Below are positions 26,198-35,178 of a stretch of 64,000 bases of DNA, one piece after another. A program made the position numbers and the translations under genes. The first letter of the stretch is position 1. Each line of letters begins with the position of its first letter. Origin of the DNA: Acidobacteriota bacterium. GTDB taxonomy: Bacteria; Acidobacteriota; Blastocatellia; Pyrinomonadales; Pyrinomonadaceae. The notes below the pieces were generated by a model. The model had not been told where the DNA came from, searched no databases, and saw nothing but the letters and a program-made list of their open reading frames with translations. Where the stretch lies: positions 682,001-746,000 of the forward strand of contig JADKBM010000004.1 in NCBI GenBank assembly GCA_016715115.1, read 5' to 3'.

Positions 26198-26983
26198 TCA
26201 GAGTTTCCCGCGCTTCGCAAGCAGTGTCGCGGGGTCGTTCGTGATCACCGCAAATAGCCCGAGATCGAGCGCGCGCTTCACCCAGCGCGGATTGTCTGCG
26301 GTCCAAATCGTCACCGGCATTCCCCGTTTTTCGGCTTTTTCGACGAGTTTGCGGGTCGCGAGCGAAAAATGGACGGAAAGCATATCTGCGCCGAGATCAT
26401 CGGCGACTCCAACGAGCCGTTTTTCCTTGCGGAGAATCGTCATTATCTTCGGTGCGAAGAGCGCGGCGGTCCGGACTTCGGGACAGAGCCGCTTCACTTC
26501 CGGAATGACATCGAGTTGAAAGCTTTTGACGATCATCTGCGAACGCAGCGGAGAGTCGCGAATGATGTCGCAAACCGCCCGCGAAAGCGTTTTGACATCC
26601 GACTCGCGTGATTTGAGTTCGACGTAGATCACCCCGCGGTACGCGGCGAACAGTTCGAGCGTTTCGCGTAGCGTCGGAACGGTCTCGGACGCGAACTCAG
26701 GCCGTGCGAGCCACGGGAACCGTTGGTTGAACCACGACCCGATGTCGGTCCGACCAAGTTCGGCGCTCGATTTCTGAGCGACGGAACCCGGCTGTTGACC
26801 GATGCGGAGCAGCGTTGCGTCGTGAAAAACGACAATGTCATCCTTCGCCAACCTGACATCGAACTCGATTCCTTCGGCGCCATCGGCGATCGCCCGCCGG
26901 AATGCAGCGCGCGTGTTCTCCGGCGCGAGCGCTGACGATCCGCGATGCGCGACGATCAGGGGACTTGTTGGTCTCGATTTCAT
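26198..26983 (-). CDS. Glycerophosphodiester phosphodiesterase
   Basis: 261 residues from the ATG at 26983. GDPD TIM-barrel enzyme that hydrolyses glycerophosphodiesters to glycerol-3-phosphate and alcohol. Visible catalytic and metal motifs are AHRGSSALAPENT (about 12-24), EGIEFDVRLAKD with the Glu-Asp pair, and VVFHD with the second histidine. Later strands VIYVELK and the end TNDPATLLA also fit the family. No signal peptide, so cytoplasmic. It lies 39 bp after the methyltransferase gene and is probably in the same operon. Confidence 0.92.
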   Translation of the reverse strand: MKSRPTSPLIVAHRGSSALAPENTRAAFRRAIADGAEGIEFDVRLAKDDIVVFHDATLLRIGQQPGSVAQKSSAELGRTDIGSWFNQRFPWLARPEFASETVPTLRETLELFAAYRGVIYVELKSRESDVKTLSRAVCDIIRDSPLRSQMIVKSFQLDVIPEVKRLCPEVRTAALFAPKIMTILRKEKRLVGVADDLGADMLSVHFSLATRKLVEKAEKRGMPVTIWTADNPRWVKRALDLGLFAVITNDPATLLAKRGKL

Positions 26984-27022
26984 AGGTTCCGAGTTCCACC
27001 GCCCGAAAGCGGAACGCACAAC

Positions 27023-27652
27023 TCACCGCTTCTCCAGCAAAAAGATCGTCTTCGACCAACCGATCGGGTCCGTGAACGGGAAATCGTGATTCCCAACGAA
27101 GTTGAAGTAACGCTCGGAGACATCGCGAACTTCGTCCGGCGGATGCGTTTTGAATTTGTAAAGGAGCTCGAGGACGGATCCGACGAGTGACGGTTTGACC
27201 GGAATGAAAACGAGCTTCGCGCCGGGTTTCATAACCCGCGCGAATTCCCGAAGGCCTTCGTCAAGCGGGACATATTCGAGCACTCCGCAGGAGAGCAGAA
27301 GATCGAAGGTGTTGTCCGCAAAGGGCATCGCCAGTACGTTGCCGCGAACCGGAGAGATATCCTTGCCTTTTGTGCGCTTGTCTTTGCGAAACTGATCGCG
27401 CGAAACACTCAACAGATTGAACGACAGATCGAAGGCGACCGTCTGTTTCGGCTTGAGCCCGGCGCCGTAAAAACCGGACGTGACAATTCCGGTTCCACTG
27501 CCGGCGTCGAGAACTCGAGAGTTTTCGTCGATCTCAAGTTCGAGAGAACGCAGGTACTTGGCGACCGAGCGCGTGTAGCCGTTGAGTTTCATCGCCAGAT
27601 TGTGAACGTCGGCGATGCGGTCGTAGAAGTTTTCCGTTTTTGATTTAGCCAT
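27023..27652 (-). CDS. Class I SAM-dependent methyltransferase
   Basis: 209 residues. The SAM-binding motif I is VLDAGSGTGIVTSGFY (about 44-59), with PVRGNVLAMPFADNTFDLLL as motifs II/III (about 100-119) and YVPLDEGLREFARVMKPG after it. This is the UbiE/small-molecule methyltransferase type. The substrate cannot be inferred. It lies 25 bp downstream of the thioredoxin-like gene and upstream of the GDPD gene, all on minus. Confidence 0.85.
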   Translation of the reverse strand: MAKSKTENFYDRIADVHNLAMKLNGYTRSVAKYLRSLELEIDENSRVLDAGSGTGIVTSGFYGAGLKPKQTVAFDLSFNLLSVSRDQFRKDKRTKGKDISPVRGNVLAMPFADNTFDLLLSCGVLEYVPLDEGLREFARVMKPGAKLVFIPVKPSLVGSVLELLYKFKTHPPDEVRDVSERYFNFVGNHDFPFTDPIGWSKTIFLLEKR

Positions 27653-27677
27653 CGCGTTTGAGAACCGATCAGGAGAG

Positions 27678-29084
27678 CTACTTTTCCGCGAGCAGTCTCC
27701 GAACCGTTTTTTCCAGGTCTTCTTCCTTTCCGGCGCCGGTCTCGATGTATCGGATCACACCCTTGCGGTCGATCACGACAGTCGTCGGCAGCGATAACGC
27801 ATCGTAGTTGACCTGATTCGTTATGTCACGGCTGAGGACGAAATCATACGACAGTTTTTCCTTCTTCTTAAACTCGGTTAGGAACTCGATCTCAAGCGCT
27901 TCGGTGACCGGTTCGCCTTCGGCCTGACCGTAAAACCGCGTCAAACCAAGCACGACCAGTCCGTCTTTGGCGAGCGTGTCGTGCCATTCGGTAAGAAGCG
28001 GAAACGCGCGGTAGCAAGGCCCGCACCAAGTCGCCCAAAAATCGAGCAGAATCACCTTTCCGCGAAGATCGGCCAGGGTTTTCGTTTCCGACGGCAAAAA
28101 CTGAGCGACGTTCACGAGTTCCGGCGCTGTCTCTCCAAGCAGCGTATATTGCTTCACCCTTCGTGCGAGACGTCGCTGGATATCTTCCTGCCACGCCTTG
28201 GACTTGAAGTCCGTGCGCGCCTCGGTTATCGCCTTTTGAAAATAGCCGAGCGCTTGCGGCTTTCGTTTGGTTTCAGTGAGGAGCGCGACCATTTTGTCGA
28301 CCGCATAGTAATAGATGGATGTCGATTCAACGAAGACCGCCGTCTTGCGAAGTTCGTCGAGCGACCCTTCGGCCTTTGCAACCTCGCCCGCATCACGATA
28401 GATCTCGAAAACCATCGAACCGAAATCGAGAAGTTCCTGGAGCGCCAATGCACGTGACGAACGCGTCTGAAAATTCGCTTTGACGGCGCGATAAGCCTCT
28501 TCCGCGTGCGCTGCCGCCTTGGTCCATTCGGCGCGGTCACGATAACTTTGGGCAAGTTCGGATTCCATTTTGATCCGCTCGCTCAGATTTACGGGACCGG
28601 CTTCAAGATAAGCTCCAAGAGTTTTTTCGGCGTCTTCGAAGTTGCGCCTCCGGGCGGCGATGACGACAAGCACGTGGCGCGCCGTCTGGAGTTTCACCGC
28701 CTCCGGGGTTTCGATCGCCATAAACCGGCGAAGCGCTTCTTCGGACGCGTCGGAGTTTCGCGCCAGCCAATGAAGCATCCCGAGAAAGAACCGGTCCGCC
28801 GGACTGAGGTCCTTGCGGGCCTCAAGAATCGCGGCGTTCTTGGCGGCGAGTTGCTTCTGTTCGGCCAGCATCGAACGATGGAGCGCCTCGCTGTACGGAA
28901 GCTTCTTCGATTCAAATTCGGCCAGCTTTCGCTTTTCGTATGTCGCCGCTTCTTCGTAGAGCTTTTCGGCGGTGACGTCCGCGGACGGAGCGACTTGAGC
29001 AGGATTGGTCGGCGCAGTTCTGCCGGACTGGCCCAGAACGGCGAGCGATAAGATCAGGATCAGAACCGATTCGCGCATCAACAT
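27678..29084 (-). CDS. Secreted TPR-like protein with C-terminal TlpA thioredoxin domain
   Basis: 468 residues. A signal peptide (about 1-22) is followed by a long helical, TPR-like region (about 35-310) and then a TlpA/redoxin domain, VILLDFWATWCGPCYRAF, with the CGPC redox active site near residue 355 and the cis-Pro region LSLPTTVVIDRKG. Predicted to be an extracytoplasmic thiol-disulfide oxidoreductase. Two ATGs are possible, at 29084 and 29078; AAGAGG lies only 3 bp before the first, so the second may be the one used. Confidence 0.88.
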   Translation of the reverse strand: MLMRESVLILILSLAVLGQSGRTAPTNPAQVAPSADVTAEKLYEEAATYEKRKLAEFESKKLPYSEALHRSMLAEQKQLAAKNAAILEARKDLSPADRFFLGMLHWLARNSDASEEALRRFMAIETPEAVKLQTARHVLVVIAARRRNFEDAEKTLGAYLEAGPVNLSERIKMESELAQSYRDRAEWTKAAAHAEEAYRAVKANFQTRSSRALALQELLDFGSMVFEIYRDAGEVAKAEGSLDELRKTAVFVESTSIYYYAVDKMVALLTETKRKPQALGYFQKAITEARTDFKSKAWQEDIQRRLARRVKQYTLLGETAPELVNVAQFLPSETKTLADLRGKVILLDFWATWCGPCYRAFPLLTEWHDTLAKDGLVVLGLTRFYGQAEGEPVTEALEIEFLTEFKKKEKLSYDFVLSRDITNQVNYDALSLPTTVVIDRKGVIRYIETGAGKEEDLEKTVRRLLAEK

Positions 29085-29118
29085 AAACCTCTTACCTCAG
29101 ATATAAATCCGCAAACAC

Positions 29119-30237
29119 TCAGAACCGGTTCGGCCCAAAGCCTTTGAGAAGTTCGGGAACGCCGTTCCCGACGATCATCTCGGCCGTCAGCTGCGCCGTC
29201 AGCGGTGCAAGCAGTATTCCGTTGCGGTAATGGGCCGTCGCGATGAACAAATTCTCCACTTGTGGAAAAGTCCCGATGAGCGGCAATCCGTCGGTCGTTC
29301 TTGGTCGCAACCCGGAACACCGCTCGGCGATCGGCAAGCCGGATAGCGCGGGCGAGATCTCAAATGCGTTCGTCGCCACGAAGTCGATCCCGGCCGGCGT
29401 CATTTCGTTCGCATAACCGACCTCCTCGACCGTCGCGCCCGCCAGAATTCGTCCGTCGGCGCGCGGCACGATGTAACCGCGCGGGCTGTAAACAACGTGC
29501 GAGAAAAGCCGTTTGGCGGTCTGGAACGCGAGAATCTGGCCACGCACGGGCCGAACCGTTGGGATTTCGATGCCTTCGACGCCGATCAGAGATGTCCACG
29601 CTCCGGCGGCAAGAACAACTCGCTGCGAATAGATCTTTCCAACCGGCGTTTCGACGCCGATCGCGCGCCCGTTCTTGACGATCAACCGGTCGACCCGGCG
29701 GTTCTCTTCGACCACCAGGCCGTTGCGCGCCGCGGATCGCTCGAGCGCCGCCAGAAGCCGACGATTTTCAACCTGCCAATCGTCGGGAAATAGCAGGCTC
29801 TCACGCACGTCAGGCGAGACAAAGGGTTCAAGTTTGCAAGTTTCTCTCGCCGACAGACGCTCCACCTGCAGTCCCGCGCGCCGCTGCCATTCGTAGCGGT
29901 GCGAGAGCTCGCGAATATCGGAATCGTTGAATGCGAGATAGATCGTGCCGGCACGGTCGAGTTCGATGTCGATTCCGGTTTCGGCCTGGATATCGGCCGC
30001 GAAATCGGGATAGACATCCCGTGCGGCACGACAGAGATCGAAGAACTCGCCGGTTTCGTCGGTTTCAGCCTGCACCGCGAGCATTCCGGCGGCCGCAAAC
30101 GATGCCTCTCGCCCGGCCTTTCCACTGTCAAGGATCGTGATCCGCGTCAAACCGCGCCGATGAAGTTCGCGAGCGATCGCGAGGCCGATTACGCCGGCTC
30201 CGATGATCACTGCTTCCTGACTCAATTCCCGCACCAT
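29119..30237 (-). CDS. thiO: FAD-dependent glycine/D-amino-acid oxidase, ThiO-like
   Basis: 372 residues of the DAO fold. Dinucleotide-binding motif VIIGAGVIGLAIARELHRRG (about 10-29), followed by the acidic strand TILDSGKAGREASFAAAGML, in which the AAAGML segment is typical of ThiO. The C-terminal GLRPRTTDGLPLIG and NGILLAPLTAQL fit glycine oxidase, which makes dehydroglycine for the thiamine thiazole. No thi gene is nearby, so a D-amino-acid dehydrogenase is the alternative. It heads a minus-strand run that continues to position 1. Confidence 0.8.
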   Translation of the reverse strand: MVRELSQEAVIIGAGVIGLAIARELHRRGLTRITILDSGKAGREASFAAAGMLAVQAETDETGEFFDLCRAARDVYPDFAADIQAETGIDIELDRAGTIYLAFNDSDIRELSHRYEWQRRAGLQVERLSARETCKLEPFVSPDVRESLLFPDDWQVENRRLLAALERSAARNGLVVEENRRVDRLIVKNGRAIGVETPVGKIYSQRVVLAAGAWTSLIGVEGIEIPTVRPVRGQILAFQTAKRLFSHVVYSPRGYIVPRADGRILAGATVEEVGYANEMTPAGIDFVATNAFEISPALSGLPIAERCSGLRPRTTDGLPLIGTFPQVENLFIATAHYRNGILLAPLTAQLTAEMIVGNGVPELLKGFGPNRF

Positions 30238-30343
30238 AAGCGGTTGATTTTAGCATCTTGAAGCGGGTGACCGCATTTAGCCGTTTAGAAATTTTGCTAT
30301 ATCATTTAGTGACAAACATTCATCCTTGAACGGAAAATAACAA

Positions 30344-31351
30344 ATGGCAAAACACACAATTACATTAATCCCGGGCGACGGAATCGGACCTGAGATCATC
30401 GCGGCGACCGTCAGGACCATCGAAGCGACCGGAGTCGATATCGCGTGGGAAACGCAGATCATCGGCGCGCAGGCGCTCGAAAAGTTCGGGACGACAATTC
30501 CCGAGACGACGATCGAATCGATCAGGCGCAACAAGGTCGCACTCAAAGGCCCGCTGACAACCCCGATCGGCAAGGGATTCACGTCCGTCAACGTCGGACT
30601 GCGCAAGGCGCTCGACCTTTACGCGAACGTCCGGCCGATCAAAGCGCTGCCGAACGTTCCGTGCCGGTATCCGGAGCTCGATCTTGTGATCGTTCGCGAA
30701 AACACCGAGAGCCTCTACGCCGGACTGGAACATATCGTCGTTCCGGGCGTCGTCGAATCGCTCAAGATTATCACCGAGAAAGCATCGACGCGGATCGCGC
30801 GCTATGCGTTCGAATACACGCGTCTTCGCGGCCGCAAGAAGGTCACGGCGATGCACAAAGCGAACATTATGAAGCTTTCGGACGGGCTTTTCCTCGAGTG
30901 CTTCTACAACGTCGCGAAGGAATTTCCGGATATCGAGGCCGACGACAAGATCATCGACAACGCGTGTATGCAGCTTGTGATGCGACCGGAGCAGTTTGAC
31001 GTGATGGTGCTCGAGAACCTTTACGGTGATATCGTCTCGGATCTCTGCGCCGGCCTGATCGGCGGACTCGGACTCGCGCCTGGAGCGAACATCGGAGAAC
31101 TCGGCGCGGTGTTCGAAGCGGTCCACGGTTCGGCGCCGGACATCGCCGGCCAGGGAATTGCGAATCCGACCGCGATTATGATGTCGGCGTTTATGATGTT
31201 GCGGCACATCGGCGAGTTCGACGCTGCCGACCGCGCCGAAAAGGCGATGATGGACGTCTTTGCTGAGGGTGAATTTCGCACGAAGGATTTGGGCGGAACG
31301 TCTTCGACAGCCGATTTTGCGAGTGCGATCATCGCAAAGATCAAAGAATAG
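30344..31351 (+). CDS. NAD-type isocitrate dehydrogenase
   Basis: 335 residues of the isocitrate/isopropylmalate dehydrogenase family. The N-terminal ITLIPGDGIGPEI, the loop KGFTSVNVGLRKALDLYANVRP (residues split around 85-106), RENTESLYAG and LENLYGDIVSD with metal-binding Asp, and the nucleotide motif EAVHGSAPDIAGQGIANPTA (about 260-279) are clear. The shorter length and the SVNVGLRK loop fit NAD-type isocitrate dehydrogenase (TCA cycle) better than IPMDH, though homoisocitrate activity cannot be excluded. Divergent from thiO, with 106 bp between them that must hold both promoters; I see no convincing boxes there. Confidence 0.88.
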   Translation: MAKHTITLIPGDGIGPEIIAATVRTIEATGVDIAWETQIIGAQALEKFGTTIPETTIESIRRNKVALKGPLTTPIGKGFTSVNVGLRKALDLYANVRPIKALPNVPCRYPELDLVIVRENTESLYAGLEHIVVPGVVESLKIITEKASTRIARYAFEYTRLRGRKKVTAMHKANIMKLSDGLFLECFYNVAKEFPDIEADDKIIDNACMQLVMRPEQFDVMVLENLYGDIVSDLCAGLIGGLGLAPGANIGELGAVFEAVHGSAPDIAGQGIANPTAIMMSAFMMLRHIGEFDAADRAEKAMMDVFAEGEFRTKDLGGTSSTADFASAIIAKIKE

Positions 31352-31362
31352 GTTGGAGTTCG

Positions 31363-31473
31363 GAATTGGGATTTCGGATTTGGGATTTGCCGAAACGCAA
31401 TCGGTTCGAAGTCGGGCTGAATTCACTGAAGACCAGGAAAATCCGAAATCCCCAATCCGAAATCCCAAATCGC
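31363..31473. repeat. Heptamer-repeat element with opposing arms between two plus-strand genes
   Basis: Left arm TTGGGATTTCGGATTTGGGA (about 31367-31386) and right arm, complementary orientation, of AAATCCGAAATCCCC type (about 31439-31472), enclosing about 50 bp of unique sequence. Same design as the elements at 2463-2618 and 15724-15844. The right arm ends two bases before the next start codon, so it covers the place where a ribosome binding site is expected. Confidence 0.65.
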
Positions 31474-31474
31474 T

Positions 31475-32092
31475 ATGACTGAGTCGAACATCTGGATCAA
31501 ACGCATTTCACACGGCGAGATACTGAAGCTCGTCTGGAAGAATCTCGATCTCGGAACGCTTGACCGCCATCATCCATTTCATCTCGGCGTCTTCGCGACA
31601 ATCGACGACGGGGAGCCGCGAACGCGAACGGTGGTGCTGAGGCGTTTTTGGCGGAAACCGCGCGCACTCGCATTCCACACTCACGCGGGCGCGCCGAAGG
31701 TCCTTCAAATCCTTGCGAATCCGAAGGTTTCGTGGCTTTTCTACAATCCGGCCGACGGGTTGCAGGTTCGAATCCGCGGCACCGCCGAAATCATCACCGA
31801 CGGCGCACTTCACGAAGAGCAATGGCTCGCGACCGAATTGCTGTCGCGCCGATGTTATGTCGGTGAAACTCCGTCGCAGGTGAGCAAGAAACCGACATCC
31901 GGACTGCCCGAGTCGCTCGTGGACCGCAAGCCGACCCGTGAGGAAAGCGAACTCGGAAAATACAATTTCGTTGTTGTCCGATCGACCATCGACGAGGTCG
32001 ATTGTATGGAACTTGATGTCAAGGGCAATCGCCGTTCGTTGTTTCGCTGGAACTCGGCAGGGGAAATCGAGTCGAAATGGCTGACGCCGTAA
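31475..32092 (+). CDS. Pyridoxamine 5'-phosphate oxidase-family flavoprotein
   Basis: 205 residues of the split-barrel FMN-binding type. Visible are PFHLGVFATIDDGEPRTRTV (about 30-49), where FMN contacts begin, then FHTHAGAPKVLQI, VSWLFYNPADGLQVRIRG and the C-terminal VDCMELDV. It resembles the Alr4036-like branch rather than true PdxH. Substrate unknown; the fold serves flavin, heme or F420 chemistry. No ribosome binding site is visible because the heptamer repeat abuts the ATG. Confidence 0.8.
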   Translation: MTESNIWIKRISHGEILKLVWKNLDLGTLDRHHPFHLGVFATIDDGEPRTRTVVLRRFWRKPRALAFHTHAGAPKVLQILANPKVSWLFYNPADGLQVRIRGTAEIITDGALHEEQWLATELLSRRCYVGETPSQVSKKPTSGLPESLVDRKPTREESELGKYNFVVVRSTIDEVDCMELDVKGNRRSLFRWNSAGEIESKWLTP

Positions 32093-32155
32093 ATCGATAA
32101 CAACTCTTTTTACCGCAATGGCCTCAAATGCGCGGAAGGGTCGTGAGGTAAAATT

Positions 32156-32548
32156 ATGAAGACGATTATTTTTCTGCTTGCGGCGCTTCTTTTTGTCGGC
32201 GTTCAAACATCATCGGCACAATCTTCGACCGAGTTGTCGGTCAAGTTCGGAAAACATAAAAGGGACGCCAAAAGCAAACTGTCGGTGAAATTTCTCGCGG
32301 TGGTTGAGGATTCACGCTGTCCCGAAGGGGTGAACTGCGTTTGGGCCGGAAACGCGAGGGTCGATCTTAAAGTTCGAAGATCAAACGGCGCCTGGAAAGC
32401 CGTCGAACTCAACACCGGAATGGGCGCTCAATCGGTAACGTTCGAAGGCTATGAATTGAAGCTCAACTCGTTGACCCCGTCGCCAAAGGCCGGAGTTCCG
32501 ATGGATCGCCGCCGCTACGTCATCAAAGTTTCGATCAAAAAGCTTTGA
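32156..32548 (+). CDS. Small exported protein of unknown function
   Basis: 130 residues. Signal peptide (about 1-22, ending SSAQ). The mature part contains DSRCPEGVNCVWAGNARVDL (about 51-70), a two-cysteine motif seen in small secreted proteins of several phyla, and then beta strands. One disulfide is likely. No function can be assigned. It is a monocistronic-looking gene followed by a repeat-rich gap of 334 bp. Confidence 0.7.
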   Translation: MKTIIFLLAALLFVGVQTSSAQSSTELSVKFGKHKRDAKSKLSVKFLAVVEDSRCPEGVNCVWAGNARVDLKVRRSNGAWKAVELNTGMGAQSVTFEGYELKLNSLTPSPKAGVPMDRRRYVIKVSIKKL

Positions 32549-32612
32549 ACCAATTCGAATTCGGGGGGCTGAAAAACGCGCGAAGTTCTGCCCGACGAAC
32601 CCGGCAGGCGAC

Positions 32613-32810
32613 GCGGATCTATTTGCGGTCCTCGCGGGACCTCACGCAGAGTTCGCGGGTTCGCAGCGCAACGATTACTGGTTTTTGGTGTTGATCACTC
32701 TGTCTTCGCAGATGTTTTCTGATCGGAGGCATCTACTTGATCTCATCCCTGTTCATCATTGGGTAAAAAGCGGTGGTTTTTCATACCTCCCGATTCCAAG
32801 GATTCCAGGA
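32613..32810. repeat. Dispersed repeat, copy 1 (partner at 53606-53806)
   Basis: Within the 334-bp gap 32549-32882, about 200 bp aligns with 53606-53806 in the same orientation. Shared blocks include TTTTTGGTGTTGA, GCAGATGT, GCATCTACTTGATCTCATCC and TGGTTTTTCA followed by ACCTCCCGA. The left part holds a weaker version of the palindrome in the other copy (GGTCC near GGGACC). No protein coding is likely. Confidence 0.65.
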
Positions 32811-32828
32811 GCCTGAAAGATCGATTTG

Positions 32829-32874
32829 AAAGGGCCGGGAACCGAATATCGGCCCCGGCCCTTTTGCTTACCTA
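32829..32874 (-). terminator. Strong hairpin terminator after the FecR/DUF6600 gene (probably bidirectional)
   Basis: Perfect 11-bp stem AAAGGGCCGGG (32829-32839) and CCCGGCCCTTT (32864-32874), with a further internal CCGATATTCGG fold. It begins 9 bp past the minus-strand stop codon. It is followed by TTT on minus and TTTT on plus, so it could also stop transcription from the plus side. Confidence 0.7.
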
Positions 32875-32882
32875 ACCTCAGA

Positions 32883-34973
32883 TCAACGCCGGTTGTCCTT
32901 TTCGGATTTATCCGGATTCTGTTTCGGAGAAGGCTTCTGCTCCGGCTTCGGCTCGCTTTTCGGCTCGATCCGCGGTTGCGGCCGAGGTTCCTCACGCGGC
33001 TTCGGTTGCGGTTGTTGCCGAGGTTCCTCACGCGGCTTCGGTTGCGGTTGTTGCCGAGGTTCCTCACGAGGCTTTTCGTTGCGCTGTTGCTGCGGGAAAG
33101 TCGGACGTTCGCGCCGTTCCTCCTGTTTTGGCTGCGGCGGCACGTAGATCGGCGGACTCTGTTTCTCTTCACGCTGACGCTCGCGCTGAACCGGTTTCTG
33201 GTCCTGCGTGCCGTCATCGTCACGTTTTCCGCCCCCGGTCGTGCGAACCGGTCCCGGATTGAAAACCGGAGGCTGTTTCGTTTCGTTGTCTTCCTGCTTC
33301 GGCAACGGCCGATTTACCGCGCCGGTCTTGCGGGTTTCGCTGTTCGGATTGACTATGATCCCGCCACCGGTTTCGTTTGGTTCCGTTTTCGGCGTTACCG
33401 GAATCCGGTTTCCAAAGATCCGCTGCTTGCGCAGGTCTTCGTCCATCGAAGCGCCCGGTTTGCGTTCCATCGCGCCCGTTTTCACCTTGTCGGTAGCCGG
33501 CTCGCGCGGATTTTCGATCAGGATCTCCTTGCTGATCTTTCGGTCGAGATCCTTATAATCCGGAAGGATCGGCGGCGTTTGATTGTCGTCCGGAACCTTT
33601 GAAAGAATCGTCTTTCCGGTCTCAAACGGAGGCGTTTTGTAACCGCCCGTCCGCCGCCCGAATTCCTTCGAATCGACCGAAACGACCGCCCCGGGAGGAA
33701 TCCGTTGCAAAGGCGGCGTCTGCAGGCGCGCCAGTCTGTCTTCACGCGTCTCGTTCGTAACCGGTTGATTGTTCGGCGTCGGGTTCGGCGTCGGGTTCAC
33801 GACCACCGTCGTGTTGTTGTTGATGATCGTCGTGTTGTTGTAGATGCGGACGTTACCGCGGTTACGCCGATAGTAGTAACTGTTGTAATCGTAATAGCTG
33901 TCGTAATAGGACAGAGGATACCAGCAGACCGAACCGTTCCAGGTCACGATCGAGACCATCGCCGGCCGCCACCAACTCCGTCGCCAGCGGGAATTCGCAT
34001 ACGGCGACCAGTGCCAGTAACCGTCGTCCCAAATCCAGCGTCCGTGGTGATAGGTTGCCCAACCCCAGGGTTCGTCGTTGACCCAGGTCCAACCGTAAAA
34101 CGACACCCATCGCCAATGGCCGTAGCGGTACGGTGACCAGTCGGTGTAACCCGACGTCGCACTCCGGAAAGGACGCCAGACGTAACCATATTTGCGGGTG
34201 TAGATCCACTCGCCGTACTCGTTCAGGTCCTCGGCACCGTAGATGTCGCGGTCGTAGTACTTGTCGTAGTAAGAATCGCGAAGCCGTTTGGCGACGGCCG
34301 ATTCCCGCTCCATAACCCACGTGTCGAAATCGTCCGCATAGCGCGAAGCATCTCCGGTTTCCCATTCGCCGGCAAAATTACCGCTAAGGAAAAGCTTCGC
34401 GGAACGACCGTTCTTCAACGTGAAACCTGAATTCTGGGAATAGACGCGCGCTTCGCCGCCTTGCGTCACGGCGACGCGTATCTCGTTGCCGCGTGTGTCG
34501 CCCGCGTCGATGCGGTACATCCCGGCGCGTTCGACCGAAACCGTCGTGCTCGGGGCGTCGATCTCGTAATAGTTCCTTTCTTTGTCGAAGTTCAGGACGC
34601 GCAGACTCATCGTTCCCTGCGGCAGGCTCAAAGCGACGCCTTCGTCGCGCAACGTTGTGATCTTCAAGGTCGCGTATTCCGATAATCGAAGATAACTGTC
34701 TTTGTCGAACTGGATCTCGATCCTCGAATCGGCGCCGGTCGTCAGTTCATCGCCCTCAACGATCGGCAGGTTAAGGGTCGCCTTTTCCCAGGCTTGGTTC
34801 TCGCCGCTGCGTCGGATCTGAACATCGCCGCGAATCACGCTGATACGAACGACGCGCGCCGTGACTTCGGGCGTGTAGTCGTCATAAACGACACCGGATG
34901 CGTTTTGATTCAATAGCAGAATCAGGGGCAACAGAAAAATGGTTACCCAAAGAAATGGTCGGGGTGAACGCAT
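32883..34973 (-). CDS. FecR-domain/DUF6600 secreted protein with proline-rich tail
   Basis: 696 residues, start ATG at 34973 with GGAG at good spacing. Signal peptide or anchor (about 1-28). A FecR-type domain (about 35-190) has VRISVIRGDVQIRRSG and IEIQFDKDSYLRLSEYATLK. The DUF6600 region (about 245-345) is rich in Trp and Tyr: YGYVWRPFRSA, WSPYRYGHWRWV, WGWATYHHGRW. After Tyr/Asn-rich sequence comes a long Pro/Arg/Gln/Glu-rich disordered tail. That tail holds two exact 36-bp repeats (32990-33061) encoding PREEPRQQPQPK. Probably an envelope protein; the role is unknown. Confidence 0.82.
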   Translation of the reverse strand: MRSPRPFLWVTIFLLPLILLLNQNASGVVYDDYTPEVTARVVRISVIRGDVQIRRSGENQAWEKATLNLPIVEGDELTTGADSRIEIQFDKDSYLRLSEYATLKITTLRDEGVALSLPQGTMSLRVLNFDKERNYYEIDAPSTTVSVERAGMYRIDAGDTRGNEIRVAVTQGGEARVYSQNSGFTLKNGRSAKLFLSGNFAGEWETGDASRYADDFDTWVMERESAVAKRLRDSYYDKYYDRDIYGAEDLNEYGEWIYTRKYGYVWRPFRSATSGYTDWSPYRYGHWRWVSFYGWTWVNDEPWGWATYHHGRWIWDDGYWHWSPYANSRWRRSWWRPAMVSIVTWNGSVCWYPLSYYDSYYDYNSYYYRRNRGNVRIYNNTTIINNNTTVVVNPTPNPTPNNQPVTNETREDRLARLQTPPLQRIPPGAVVSVDSKEFGRRTGGYKTPPFETGKTILSKVPDDNQTPPILPDYKDLDRKISKEILIENPREPATDKVKTGAMERKPGASMDEDLRKQRIFGNRIPVTPKTEPNETGGGIIVNPNSETRKTGAVNRPLPKQEDNETKQPPVFNPGPVRTTGGGKRDDDGTQDQKPVQRERQREEKQSPPIYVPPQPKQEERRERPTFPQQQRNEKPREEPRQQPQPKPREEPRQQPQPKPREEPRPQPRIEPKSEPKPEQKPSPKQNPDKSEKDNRR
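32990..33061 (-). repeat. Two exact 36-bp tandem repeats inside the DUF6600 gene
   Basis: Copies at 32990-33025 and 33026-33061 are identical, with partial copies on both sides. Each encodes 12 residues of the low-complexity tail, so copy changes keep the frame. Likely variable in length between strains. Confidence 0.8.
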
Positions 34974-35178
34974 AAAATTACTCCTCAAGTTTCGTTTCAA
35001 TCTTCGGGAAGTTGGGTGTAAAACGCTCAACTTTTACTAATTTCAAACGCAAGTAGTATTCCTCACTTCATTTGCCCGTTTTTTCGCGGGTCAGGTTTTC
35101 CGCTTCCAACCATTTCGTGCAAGAAACACAACGGTGCGCTACGATATAGTGTATTCAAGCGAGGAATCCTTAAAAACG

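Noticed and set aside
25978..26220. 80-codon minus-strand frame between cbs and the GDPD gene
   Set aside because: Low-complexity Arg/Ser composition, no ribosome binding site, and it overlaps the end of the GDPD gene; the region more likely holds the cbs promoter.
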